From Candidatus Hydrogenedentota bacterium (lineage in GTDB: Bacteria > UBA8481 > J006), in contig RFFU01000095.1 in NCBI GenBank assembly GCA_003697085.1, positions 1 through 15,858 of the forward strand: a stretch of DNA of 15,858 nucleotides. The letters are read 5' to 3'. Position 1 is the first letter of the stretch. Each line of letters opens with the position of its first letter. Below are positions 6,685-14,439 of this stretch, in pieces. Made by a program: the position numbers and the translations under genes. The notes beneath the pieces were generated by a model. The model did no database searches. It saw only the letters and a program-made list of their open reading frames with translations, and had not been told where the DNA came from.

Positions 6685-7677
6685 ATGGCTCTTGTCGATT
6701 CATATGGACGTTCCCAGGAAACATTGCGCATCTCCGTGACCGATCGGTGCCAGATGCGGTGCCGGTATTGCCTTCCGAACGGCGCTCCACCACCGATGCC
6801 GCGCGACGCGATACTTTCCTATGAAGAGATAGCCACAGTTGCCACGGTCTCCTCCGAACTCGGAATCAAGCGTTTCCGATTGACGGGAGGCGAACCGCTT
6901 CTTCGCCGACATCTCCACAGACTCGTTCGCCTCATTCACGATCAGTGTGCTCCGGACACGATCGCACTGACAACCAACGGATTGCTTCTTTCAGACCAAC
7001 TCGATTCCCTCGTGCACGCCGGGCTGACGCACATCTCTTTCTCCCTCGATACCACGGATGCGGAAGCCTTCCAAAGGTTGACCGGGCTGGATGCTCTTCC
7101 AAGGGTGCTGGCGGCGCTGGAGAAAGCCGTCTGCTACCGATCTCTTTCCGTTGAAATCAACACCGTTGCTTTGTCCGGAAGTACGGAACGCCAGATCGTA
7201 AATCTTCTGGAACTGGGACGGAAGCACGACATCGCCGTTCGCTTTATTGAGTTGATGCCGTTTGAGGATGTCGAATGGAAGCGGGAGGCGGTGCTGACGG
7301 GGGAACGAATTCTCGAGATCATCCGAACGTTCTATGGAGCCGACCGGGTGGAAGAGATCGAACGCAGTCGGCCGGCCGCTCCTGCTCGGCGATTCCGCTT
7401 CAAGGACGGTCGCGGTGGCTTCGGTTTGATCGAGCCGGTCTCGCGGCCCTTCTGCGAAAAATGTGACCGGCTCCGCCTCCGTTCGGATGGCCGCCTCTTC
7501 CACTGTCTTTTCGATCGAGAAGGGATCGATCTCCGGCAACCGCTGCGCGATGGTGATCGGGAGGCGGTACGGAAAAGAATCCAAGAGTGTGTCGAGGCGA
7601 AGGGTCCGGGAGGGATGCTGGAACTTCAAAAGCAGGTCGAACGACCAGCGCGTATTATGGCCTCGATCGGCGGATAA
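6685..7677 (+). CDS. moaA: GTP 3',8-cyclase MoaA (molybdenum cofactor biosynthesis)
   Basis: 330 residues, the normal length. MoaA is a radical SAM enzyme that converts GTP to 3',8-cyclo-GTP, the first step of molybdopterin synthesis. The N-terminal cluster motif CQMRCRYC (C22, C26, C29) binds the SAM-cleaving 4Fe-4S cluster; LTGGEPLLR (66-74) contacts SAM; TTNG and ISFSLDT follow; the second, GTP-binding cluster uses C257, C260 and C274 in FCEKCDRLRLRSDG and HCLF. The protein ends in the required C-terminal Gly-Gly (SIGG). All functional residues are therefore present. The frame is open far upstream (to 5248), but that stretch is antisense to the ROK kinase; ATG 6685 fits the family N-terminus. 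No moaC, moaE, mogA or molybdate transporter gene lies in this window, so this is a lone copy here. Confidence 0.96.
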   Translation: MALVDSYGRSQETLRISVTDRCQMRCRYCLPNGAPPPMPRDAILSYEEIATVATVSSELGIKRFRLTGGEPLLRRHLHRLVRLIHDQCAPDTIALTTNGLLLSDQLDSLVHAGLTHISFSLDTTDAEAFQRLTGLDALPRVLAALEKAVCYRSLSVEINTVALSGSTERQIVNLLELGRKHDIAVRFIELMPFEDVEWKREAVLTGERILEIIRTFYGADRVEEIERSRPAAPARRFRFKDGRGGFGLIEPVSRPFCEKCDRLRLRSDGRLFHCLFDREGIDLRQPLRDGDREAVRKRIQECVEAKGPGGMLELQKQVERPARIMASIGG

Positions 7678-8073
7678 ACCAGGTTTTTTCCTCCGTGAAG
7701 GAAAGCGTGGAAAAGAAGAGGGAACGTATTTTGAAGAGAGAGGAGATAGAGCCGGGACTCGGCCACGAACAGCCGCACCTTCGGAGGAGAACCTGGAGGC
7801 GATCATCCGGACCAAGTCTCCTCAGGATCGAACGGAAGCGGCGCACCTCCATACGGAACCGGCAGCCGCCATCTTCGAAAGCGGCCGCCAAAAGTGGAAT
7901 CGTGAGCTCAAACGCAAGAAGGGCTTAGAAAGCGATAGCCGGGACTGAGAAATTCAGCCCGTCCCCTCCGTTGCTTCCGGACATCATAGATATTCTGAAA
8001 GAGAAGGATGTTCCGCCGGCAAACTAACGAAGGAGACAGTTCTCCCCCATCAAAAGCGGCCGGCGAAAGGAGC
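7678..8073. other. Gene-free region between moaA and the surface operon
   Basis: 396 bp between two convergent stops. Two plus-strand frames stay open over part of it (to 7928 and 7948) and encode basic, low-complexity peptides; neither has a start with a ribosome site and both continue from inside moaA. A bulged stem CGGG-a-CTGA / TCAGCCCG (7940-7961) and a short stem GGAGA/TCTCC (8032-8045) are visible. I see no RNA gene. Confidence 0.6.
8032..8045 (-). terminator. Weak candidate terminator of the surface operon
   Basis: On the minus strand GGAGA-ACTG-TCTCC forms a 5-bp stem about 30 bases after the last stop of the operon and is followed by TTCGTTAGTTT. The stem is short and the T-tract interrupted, so this is only a candidate. 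Confidence 0.25.
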
Positions 8074-9591
8074 CTACCGGCGATCTTCTTCGATACGCTT
8101 CGACAGATCGGCGATCATCCAGTCCCAGACACGGGCGGATTCGGTGACGGAACCGGTCCAGACGAAGGCATCGATGAGCCGTCCTTCCTTGTAAAGGTGC
8201 GCGGAGACCGTAATCGCGGTTCCCTCGACCTGATAACTCCCCTCGATTCGGTACCGAGCACCCGTTCCGTCGGCGGAATAGAGGTAGCGGCCGCGCCATC
8301 CATCCGCCAGAACGATCGGAATCGCCTCGCCTAACCAGGCATATTCTTCCCGGCCGGATTTATACTCGAAATTGGCCACGTAAACAGCGGGGGGGACTTC
8401 CGCGGCGGGAACCGGTTGGACGGTCTTTTCCTCGACGTTTGAGACCGGCTCCGTCCTCTTCCTCGTGCTCGCCTCCCGTTCTGAAACGCGAGTTAGTTTT
8501 GTCCCCGGAGCGGATTCCCGCTCGCGTTCCGGTTGCTTCGCCATATTTCCGGCCTTTCCGGTCTTTCCTCTTTCGGGAGGAACGGCCTGGAGTTGCTTCG
8601 TCTCCGCCTTCTCTTCCTTCCGGCTCCGTTTCGGTCCGATCTCGTAAGCCAGCGAGACGATGTGTTCGTTACCGAGGTCGCCGAAGGGGACGAAGGCGTA
8701 GTCGAGGTCGAGGCCTTGCCAACGGAACTGAGCGCCGGCCGTGAGCCCGCTTCCCTCGTCGGTGGCGGTATTGATTCCTCCGCGCACCGCGAAGTGTTCG
8801 GGCCAGATCCAATATTCCACGCCGAACTTTCCTTCCAAGTTTTCGTTCCGGACCCAAACGGCGTCGCCCGCCAGACTCCACCGGGAACCGGGAGGGCGAT
8901 ATCCGGCTCCGACGCGCATGGTGATCGGAAGATCCTCCTCCTCCCGAACGAACTTCAGGCTTGTTCCGACATTGGCCAGGCTGACGCCGACGGTGAGCCC
9001 CTCGACAGGGGTAAAAACCTTCCCTCCGATATCCACGGCGACGGCATTTGCGGAAAAACGATCGAGATTCTCGTGGATATAACGAAGGGTGAGGCCGAGA
9101 TCGACCCACGGGGCGACGATGCGGGAATAGGTCAAGGCGAGGGCGAGGTCGTCAGCGGTGGCGGAACCGACAATCTGATTATTGATGCCGGACGCGACGG
9201 TGGTCCGATCGATCTTGCCGAGATCGACGAACTGGGCGGAGACGGCCAACGCGCCCTTCTCTTTGAAGGGATAGAGGTATCCGGCGTAGTCGTAGGAAAC
9301 ATCGGCGAAGAGATTGTGGTGGACGAAGCCGAGTTGGCCGGTGCGCGTTCGCGCGATTCCCGCCGGATTGAAGAAGACACCGAAGACGTCGTCGGCCCAG
9401 GCCGTGTTCGCCTCGCCCATACCGGAGGCGCGCGCGCCGACGCCCAGCTGAAGGAAGGCCGCCCCCGTGCTTCCCGCCGCGGTAGCGGCGCGCACGGGAG
9501 GCGAAACGCCCGTCAAAAGGGCAAACGACAAGGCGAGAAGGAATCTTCTCCCCCCTCGCCGGCTCCTCGGTATGCCGGCCATGATATTCAT
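8074..9591 (-). CDS. PorV/PorQ-family outer-membrane barrel fused to a FlgO-like C-terminal domain
   Basis: 505 residues. A basic N-terminus and hydrophobic core (FLLALSFALLTGVSPPVRA) form a signal peptide cut near residue 36. Residues 42-62 show the family opening GAAFLQLGVGARASGMGEA, then FNPAGIA and alternating beta strands to about 317, ending GNEHIVSLAYEIG, as in PorV/PorQ-type barrels; PorV is the shuttle that handles cargo of the type IX secretion system. A charged, low-complexity linker (about 318-398) leads to a second domain (401-505) with VYVANFEYKSGREEYAWLG, YRIEGSYQVEG and a C-terminal helix, resembling FlgO/CsgG-like periplasmic modules. The ATG abuts the TGA of the preceding gene, so translation is coupled; a second ATG lies three codons in. 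Function in export or anchoring of neighbouring proteins is inferred. The barrel call is firm, the C-terminal call moderate. Confidence 0.88.
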   Translation of the reverse strand: MNIMAGIPRSRRGGRRFLLALSFALLTGVSPPVRAATAAGSTGAAFLQLGVGARASGMGEANTAWADDVFGVFFNPAGIARTRTGQLGFVHHNLFADVSYDYAGYLYPFKEKGALAVSAQFVDLGKIDRTTVASGINNQIVGSATADDLALALTYSRIVAPWVDLGLTLRYIHENLDRFSANAVAVDIGGKVFTPVEGLTVGVSLANVGTSLKFVREEEDLPITMRVGAGYRPPGSRWSLAGDAVWVRNENLEGKFGVEYWIWPEHFAVRGGINTATDEGSGLTAGAQFRWQGLDLDYAFVPFGDLGNEHIVSLAYEIGPKRSRKEEKAETKQLQAVPPERGKTGKAGNMAKQPERERESAPGTKLTRVSEREASTRKRTEPVSNVEEKTVQPVPAAEVPPAVYVANFEYKSGREEYAWLGEAIPIVLADGWRGRYLYSADGTGARYRIEGSYQVEGTAITVSAHLYKEGRLIDAFVWTGSVTESARVWDWMIADLSKRIEEDRR

Positions 9592-11274
9592 TCAGCGAAT
9601 CACCATGAACTTCCTCATCACCTGTTCTCCGTTTTCCGAACGGATCAGCGCGAAGTACACGCCCGACGCGACCTCCCGGCCGTCGTCGTTGTGCACGTCC
9701 CACTGAACATTTCCGCCGCTGTTGGTCACTTGAATCCGCGCGACACGGTGCCCCGCGACCGTATAGATAGTTATATCGACGTTATTCGGCACATTTTTGA
9801 AGACGATCCCCGTCGTATTGTCACCTTTGACAAACGGACGCCCCGTCTGCGGATCGCCGTCGTAAGGTATGTACGGGTTTGGATAGATTAGTACGGAAGC
9901 GAGATTCGATGCGGGTTGGTTGCCGAAGACCGCGAAATCGGTGAAATGGCGAAGAACGGCGGTCACGAGGTTCTGATTCGGGTCCACGGTCGAGGAAGCC
10001 TCGCGGATCCAAGCCCCCAGCCCCGTGTCGTAATAGTAGATTCCCAGATTCTCTTCCGGAATCGTCAGATTCGCGTCATCGTACGGAAGGGAGATCACGA
10101 CCTCGTGATCAAAGAGCCGCAGTCCGTCTTCACGGAAGAAACGCCGGTACGTTCCCGCTCCGGGAATGATCAAACCGCTGGACGGATCCGGAGCCGGGGC
10201 TTCGGACGGTGCCGAGAAGAAGAGAACACTTTGGACCCACACCGTATCCTGGCTCAAAACGCTCTCGTCCCGCGCATACACATAGGTTCCATCCCACATC
10301 CAGGAGGTATCGGGCACCTGTTTGAAGAAAAGATGGCGGCGATAATGGGCCATGGCCACAGTATCGTTCCACTCCTCCACGACCGGATTCGTCGGATTCT
10401 TGAAGATTCTTTGGATCTTCGGACTGGGGTCGGTCTCACCGTTTGCCTTCACGCCGACCGCCCGCACGACATATTCGCCGTTCGGTACGTTCCGGACATC
10501 CCACAAAACGCTCCAGGGTGGTCCCACCGTATCCGGATTTCCTCCGCTCCAAACCGCGGGAACAACGGGGGTCCAGTCGCCCCCCGGCGCGGGTCGATAT
10601 TCGAAGTAAACGCGCGCGAAACTGTCCGAAGGTTCGGCCACGAGCGAGAAGGCGTTGCCGGTAACGCGAACGCTGTCCGCGTTTTCGTGTCCGAACGAGA
10701 TCACCTCCGTAAAGGTCGGCGTCGCGTCCACGATGCCGATCGTAATCGTTACGATCGTGGACGTTCCCGACTTATCGATTACCGTCAACGTCACTTCGTA
10801 GGTGTCGCCGCTGATGTTCGAATCGAAACTCAGAAGCACGTTCCAGATGCTGTCGCCGGCCAAGGTGTCGCCGTTCGTTCCGTCATCGTAAAGCGGCACT
10901 GTGTCCGGACCTCCCAAGGGACTCAAATCCAGAACGACGGTATCGATTCCGCTGGTATCGCTGGCGCCAACGGTAACCACCACCGTACCTCCCGTGTTGA
11001 CCGTGATGGGAGGTTCAACATTCGTGAAGCCGACTCGCGGTGGACTCGTTTCCGATTCTTGGACGACGGTATCCACGGAATTCGATAGCACCGTCTTCGT
11101 GGTTCCCGAGGGGAACGAGAAGCGTATCCGGGCCGTGTTCGAGATGACTGTTCCCGGCGGAGTTGTTGCCGCAGCCGCGGTGGTTCCGAGGAGAAACGCC
11201 ACCGCGCAGAAGAGGAAGAAGCCCAGGACAAACTTCCCCAACGCTCTCGACGGGAGTCCTCGCCCGAGAAACAT
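9592..11274 (-). CDS. Exported protein with FlgD-like / type IX-style C-terminal domain
   Basis: 560 residues from ATG 11274, preceded by GGGGAG at about 7 bases; the frame is open to 11568 but the extension is Arg/Pro-rich and has no ribosome site. The signal peptide is KFVLGFFLFCAVAFLLG plus AAAA (14-36). Residues 40-70 share the pattern GTVISNTARI...SNSVDT with the N-terminus of the next gene's product. Ig-like beta domains follow, including LYDDGTNGDTLAGDSIW (128-144), a common extracellular module. A segment around 390-450 (GIYYYDTGLGAWIREASS, HFTDFAVFG) is another known surface module. The last about 100 residues start with VLIYPNPYIP and end with GREVASGVYFALI and VMRKFMVIR, the FlgD-like Ig fold used as a C-terminal sorting domain in T9SS substrates. 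Adjacent to a PorV-like gene, it is a probable cargo or partner. Confidence 0.87.
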   Translation of the reverse strand: MFLGRGLPSRALGKFVLGFFLFCAVAFLLGTTAAAATTPPGTVISNTARIRFSFPSGTTKTVLSNSVDTVVQESETSPPRVGFTNVEPPITVNTGGTVVVTVGASDTSGIDTVVLDLSPLGGPDTVPLYDDGTNGDTLAGDSIWNVLLSFDSNISGDTYEVTLTVIDKSGTSTIVTITIGIVDATPTFTEVISFGHENADSVRVTGNAFSLVAEPSDSFARVYFEYRPAPGGDWTPVVPAVWSGGNPDTVGPPWSVLWDVRNVPNGEYVVRAVGVKANGETDPSPKIQRIFKNPTNPVVEEWNDTVAMAHYRRHLFFKQVPDTSWMWDGTYVYARDESVLSQDTVWVQSVLFFSAPSEAPAPDPSSGLIIPGAGTYRRFFREDGLRLFDHEVVISLPYDDANLTIPEENLGIYYYDTGLGAWIREASSTVDPNQNLVTAVLRHFTDFAVFGNQPASNLASVLIYPNPYIPYDGDPQTGRPFVKGDNTTGIVFKNVPNNVDITIYTVAGHRVARIQVTNSGGNVQWDVHNDDGREVASGVYFALIRSENGEQVMRKFMVIR

Positions 11275-11379
11275 CGTCTTCTCCCCGCGGGTCGAATTTT
11301 CTCCCATCCCGCGGATCGGCACCCGAAGCGCACTTCGCCCGGGACCGGCTCGCATCAGAGCCGCGACTCCCCCCGCGGC

Positions 11380-11399
11380 CGTCCCGCCGAAGCGGGACG
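11380..11399 (-). promoter_or_regulatory. Very stable hairpin with UUCG tetraloop
   Basis: On the minus strand CGTCCCGC-TTCG-GCGGGACG gives an 8-bp perfect stem closed by C(UUCG)G, one of the most stable RNA hairpins. It lies about 105 bases before the start codon at 11274. It is followed by G-rich rather than T-rich sequence, so it is not a simple terminator; an RNA structural role is inferred. Confidence 0.5.
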
Positions 11400-11608
11400 A
11401 CACATCAGGAGCCTTTATTCGATTCGACGGAGCAGCGCGAGACGCTGCCGTCGTTGGGTTCTGCCGCGTTTTCGGAACCGGTCGGGTTCCGGGCGGACCG
11501 TTACACGGTCCCCGGCCCCTCGCGGGTCCTCCTCGCGGATACGGACGCCTGCGTTCCATAATGGGCACCGCCGGAAGACGGTATCCGGACGCACCACGGG
11601 TGAAGTGT

Positions 11609-11629
11609 CGAGATCCTCGAAGGATCTCG
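11609..11629 (-). promoter_or_regulatory. Perfect 8-bp hairpin after the DUF11 gene
   Basis: CGAGATCC (11609-11616) and GGATCTCG (11622-11629) form an 8-bp perfect stem with a 5-base loop, about 75 bases downstream of the DUF11 gene's stop on the minus strand. No T-run follows (GACACTTCACCC), so Rho-independent termination is doubtful; it may protect or delimit the upstream message. Confidence 0.4.
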
Positions 11630-11702
11630 GTTTCCCCACGGCGTCCCCCGGCTTCGCGGAGGATGTCTCATGACACCGTTCCGGCCTCCAGCCGCTCTCC
11701 CG

Positions 11703-12752
11703 CTACTGGATGATGACCCGGAAACGCATCGTCTTCGTTTCGGCCGCCGGCACTTGCTGGCGCACCCAACGGATCCATTTCACCGCGGATGGCGCGCCAC
11801 CGTAACTCGTGATCACCTTGTAATCTGGCGAATTATAGGCCTGGTTCGGAGAGGCCAGGGTCGAGACCTGCAATTCCCAACCCGTTGCGCCGGAATCACC
11901 CTCAACAAAAGTTGCCGTTGCGCCGAGATTCGTGGAGGAATTTGACGCCGTATCCCACGTCGTGTTCGTCGGAACCGAGTCGTAAATGATCACGGAATCA
12001 GCAGCGGCGCTTCCCGTGTTGTTATAGGTCAGTTCGTACTCGATCGTCGCACCCGGAAGAGGTACCGAGGCGTTTCCGCCGATCGTGACCGCCGTAACAC
12101 CCTTGGCCAGCGTCAGAATAGCCGCGGCAATCGTCGCCTTGGCCGTGTCGCTCGACCCGATTCCATCGGTCGCATAAGTCGTGCCGTTGTCCCCCGTGTA
12201 CTGGCCCGTGCTGTCGTAGGCCTGGGTAAATCCGGGGAGAATAACGAGTTTGAATTCTCCAGCGGCCCCGTCAGGCGAACTGTCGGGATTCGAGTTCGAC
12301 CAAACAGCCACGGAGCAGGAATATGTTCCGTCCGCCGCAACCGCCGGTGTCGCCAATGTGTCCTGCATCAGGGACGTGCTCTGGTTCCCGACGTACAGTG
12401 TAAAACGCCAGAGGCTTGCTCCCCCTGTCAGCGTCGTATCGGAAATGTAGATTTGAAATGTATCGCTGGCGTTTCCGGTATTCGTCAACGTATAGGTGAA
12501 GACTTGCGTCTCACCGACGTTGAACGTGGCATTCGCTTCGTCGGAAAGCGTGTCACCTCCGATCGTCGCCACCGTCGAATCGATCGGCCCACTCGTATCC
12601 GTCTGCGTCGATGCTCCCGATGTCCAGGAGACCGTCGCGATGTTTTGAATCGTCGTTCCCGACGCCGTACCCGTCGCGGAGGCTTTCCCTGGAAAGGCCA
12701 GTACCGCAAGAAGGACGGCGGAGAGAACCAAAAAAAGTTCCTTTCGTCTCAC
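11703..12752 (-). CDS. Secreted DUF11-domain surface protein
   Basis: 349 residues from GTG 12752, chosen because AAAAGGAG sits 7 bases upstream; a TTG at 12788 in the same frame has no such site. A clear signal peptide (LFLVLSAVLLAVLAFPGKASA) ends near residue 26. Residues 30-62 carry GTTIQNIATVSW, related to the N-terminus of the FlgD-like-domain protein downstream. Two DUF11-like Ig-type beta domains follow: about 75-170 (VFTYTLTNTGNASDTFQIY) and 211-349 (PLPGATIEYELTYNNTG). The second is closely similar, up to the last residue (FRVIIQ), to the C-terminus of the beta-helix protein at the right end of the window. DUF11 domains are found in large cell-surface and S-layer-like proteins; no enzyme motif is visible. 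Thr/Ser/Asn/Gly content is high, as in extracellular proteins. Confidence 0.87.
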   Translation of the reverse strand: MRRKELFLVLSAVLLAVLAFPGKASATGTASGTTIQNIATVSWTSGASTQTDTSGPIDSTVATIGGDTLSDEANATFNVGETQVFTYTLTNTGNASDTFQIYISDTTLTGGASLWRFTLYVGNQSTSLMQDTLATPAVAADGTYSCSVAVWSNSNPDSSPDGAAGEFKLVILPGFTQAYDSTGQYTGDNGTTYATDGIGSSDTAKATIAAAILTLAKGVTAVTIGGNASVPLPGATIEYELTYNNTGSAAADSVIIYDSVPTNTTWDTASNSSTNLGATATFVEGDSGATGWELQVSTLASPNQAYNSPDYKVITSYGGAPSAVKWIRWVRQQVPAAETKTMRFRVIIQ

Positions 12753-12867
12753 TGCCTTACTCCTTTTCGAATCGAAATTTTTGCTCAAAATCGCCCGTCA
12801 CCGAACCGGATATCCCCGTGATACCCGGCTGGAAATCGTCTGTCGCGATCCCGAAGGAACCGACGGA

Positions 12868-14439
12868 CTAATTCCCTTCCTCTTCCTCACCTCCTCCCCT
12901 CGCCTCCAATTCCGTCCCCTTCCAAACGCCGTTCACTTCAATCTCAGAGAGTTGAACGAAGCGCCAGGAAGGAGAACGCGTGTAGTAGTTCCTTCCCTTG
13001 GGGATGAATATCTTGACGAAACGAACCTTCTTTCCGCCGACGGGAACCTCCAAGCGCAACAGCGGGTCTCCCCGTTCGGATCGCTCCGAGAGACCCGCGA
13101 AGGCATTGAGTGAAAAACCGGGGTAACTCCAGTCTTTACCGTTCTCCGAAACCATCAGTGCGAAATTCGTCGGATAGGCATTTCCCCGCCAGATCGTCTC
13201 GACAGATTCGATCTCCTGGGTCCGGCCGAGATCGACCTGAACCCATTGGTAGGTATCCGTGAGATCGCCGGACGTCGCCATCCCCCGGAAATAATCGTAC
13301 CGACCGTCGGTAATTCGTTTGAGCGCGGGACGGGTATCCTCCGTCATTTGATCCGGCAGGAGTTGCCGAAACGAGCCGATTACCGGTGCACCGCGGGCGA
13401 TGTTGAAACTCCGTGTCCGGAATTTTCCCGGAGGATAGGTCGTCGTGCGTCCGCGGCGGTCGCGAACCTTGAGTGTGTAGCGATAGAACGACCGCGGTCG
13501 CAAATTTCCAATCGCGACGCTGTGTTCCCTGCCCTTTTCCGTCTCCCATTCCCGGACCTGGCCTGTACGGACATCCTCGAGCAGTACCTTCCCCGTTGCC
13601 TCGACGTTGGTCCCGAAGGAGATCACCGCCGTTCCGATCCCCGTGCTCACACGAATGTTCGTGGGAATCGGATAGGGATCCCCCGCCGTCCGGAAGGTGT
13701 ATGGTTCCTCGACACTCTTTCCGTGACTTCGCCCGCCGGCGAGAATCCAGACGAAATATTCCGTTCCCGGATAGAGGCCCGTGAGGGTCACGTGATGCTC
13801 GGTCGAAAAATCCGCTTGCGGTGTCGAAGTCGTCGTGAGTTCCACGGTGGAAAGGCCGTACAGCAGACTCGTCTTTTCCGGCAACGTCGTCCGCCAGCGT
13901 ACGGTTGCCGAATGTTCTGAAATATCCTCGAACCGGACATCCTTCACATCCACAGTCCCTTGTTCCGGAAAAAGGAAAGCGACTTCGGCAACCGAAACCG
14001 CTTCCTTCCCGGCCTTCATGGTCAACTTCACCATGCGCGCGGAGACCGGGTCGAAGGAGATTTCGTTCTTCCCCGCCGTTACTTTCCTCTCCGAGACGAT
14101 CTCGCGCCAATTCACTCCATCTCCGCTTATCGCAAGGGTTACTCCCGCCACGCCGAAAAAATCCTTCAGAATCACTCCGGAAAGGACCGCCTCACGGTCG
14201 GGAACGAGATAGACGGTCAATTCCCGACCCGCCTCGACGGTAACGACGGTTTCTCGCGATCCGTCCACGAGTCTTGCCAGTTCCTTCGCCCCCATCACGC
14301 GAAAATGCACTTCGGCGGTATCCGACGGGAGCAGAGCATCCGGCGAAGGAGCCGCGCGGGAGACCGTGCTCAAGAGCACGGAGATTCCAAGGGAAAATAA
14401 AAGGAAACCGATGGGGAAGAGAAATCGTCGCCGGTTCAT
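12868..14439 (-). CDS. Exported protein with two fibronectin III domains and F5/8 type C (discoidin) domain
   Basis: 523 residues. ATG 14439 overlaps the TGA of the preceding gene (ATGA), giving translational coupling; the frame is open further upstream but only antisense or inside that gene. The signal peptide is FLFPIGFLLFSLGISVLLSTVSRA (6-29). Domains in order: a discoidin-like beta domain (about 60-155, with ISGDGVNWREIV), a fibronectin III domain (about 163-251, ATVRWRT...LTGLYPGTEYFVWI), a second one (about 257-343, AVISFGTNVEATG...LRPRSFYRYTLKV), and an F5/8 type C domain (about 365-505, ITDGRYDYFRG, WVQVDLGRTQEIESVE, FVKIFIPKGRNYY). The tail is Gly/Glu-rich (GGGEEEEGN). Discoidin domains bind carbohydrates or lipids, so surface glycan binding is a reasonable inference. 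No catalytic motif is seen. Confidence 0.87.
   Translation of the reverse strand: MNRRRFLFPIGFLLFSLGISVLLSTVSRAAPSPDALLPSDTAEVHFRVMGAKELARLVDGSRETVVTVEAGRELTVYLVPDREAVLSGVILKDFFGVAGVTLAISGDGVNWREIVSERKVTAGKNEISFDPVSARMVKLTMKAGKEAVSVAEVAFLFPEQGTVDVKDVRFEDISEHSATVRWRTTLPEKTSLLYGLSTVELTTTSTPQADFSTEHHVTLTGLYPGTEYFVWILAGGRSHGKSVEEPYTFRTAGDPYPIPTNIRVSTGIGTAVISFGTNVEATGKVLLEDVRTGQVREWETEKGREHSVAIGNLRPRSFYRYTLKVRDRRGRTTTYPPGKFRTRSFNIARGAPVIGSFRQLLPDQMTEDTRPALKRITDGRYDYFRGMATSGDLTDTYQWVQVDLGRTQEIESVETIWRGNAYPTNFALMVSENGKDWSYPGFSLNAFAGLSERSERGDPLLRLEVPVGGKKVRFVKIFIPKGRNYYTRSPSWRFVQLSEIEVNGVWKGTELEARGGGEEEEGN

Larger units (their letters stand above)
11275..11702. other. 428-bp leader/spacer inside the surface operon with strong hairpins
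   Basis: The gap lies between the DUF11 gene and the gene it precedes. It is open in one minus-strand frame, but the encoded peptide is Arg/Pro/Gly-rich without domain character. Two strong stems are present (listed separately). It could be a structured 5' leader, a processing site or an internal promoter region. I could not match it to a known riboswitch by eye. Confidence 0.55.

Noticed and set aside
6991-7815. 274-codon minus-strand open frame opposite moaA
   Set aside because: moaA has all catalytic motifs; the antisense translation has no family features.
7463-7948. Plus-strand frames running from inside moaA to 7928 and 7948
   Set aside because: They lack a ribosome site, begin inside moaA in other frames and give basic low-complexity peptides; a short gene here cannot be excluded but is not supported.
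8533-9891. 452-codon plus-strand open frame opposite the PorV-like gene
   Set aside because: The minus strand has a signal peptide, family motifs and operon context; the plus frame encodes an Asp/Gly/Arg/His-rich sequence without domains or ribosome site and is a codon-bias shadow.
9916-11088. 390-codon plus-strand open frame opposite the FlgD-like-domain gene
   Set aside because: Arg/His/Asp-rich translation with no recognisable fold; antisense to a gene with clear domains.
11275-11568. Longer N-terminus for the FlgD-like-domain protein (open to 11568)
   Set aside because: The extension is Arg/Pro-rich, spans a perfect UUCG hairpin and would bury the signal peptide; ATG 11274 has a good ribosome site.
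13246-13920. 224-codon plus-strand open frame opposite the FN3/discoidin gene
   Set aside because: Arg-rich translation without domains; opposite a gene with clear FN3 and discoidin motifs.
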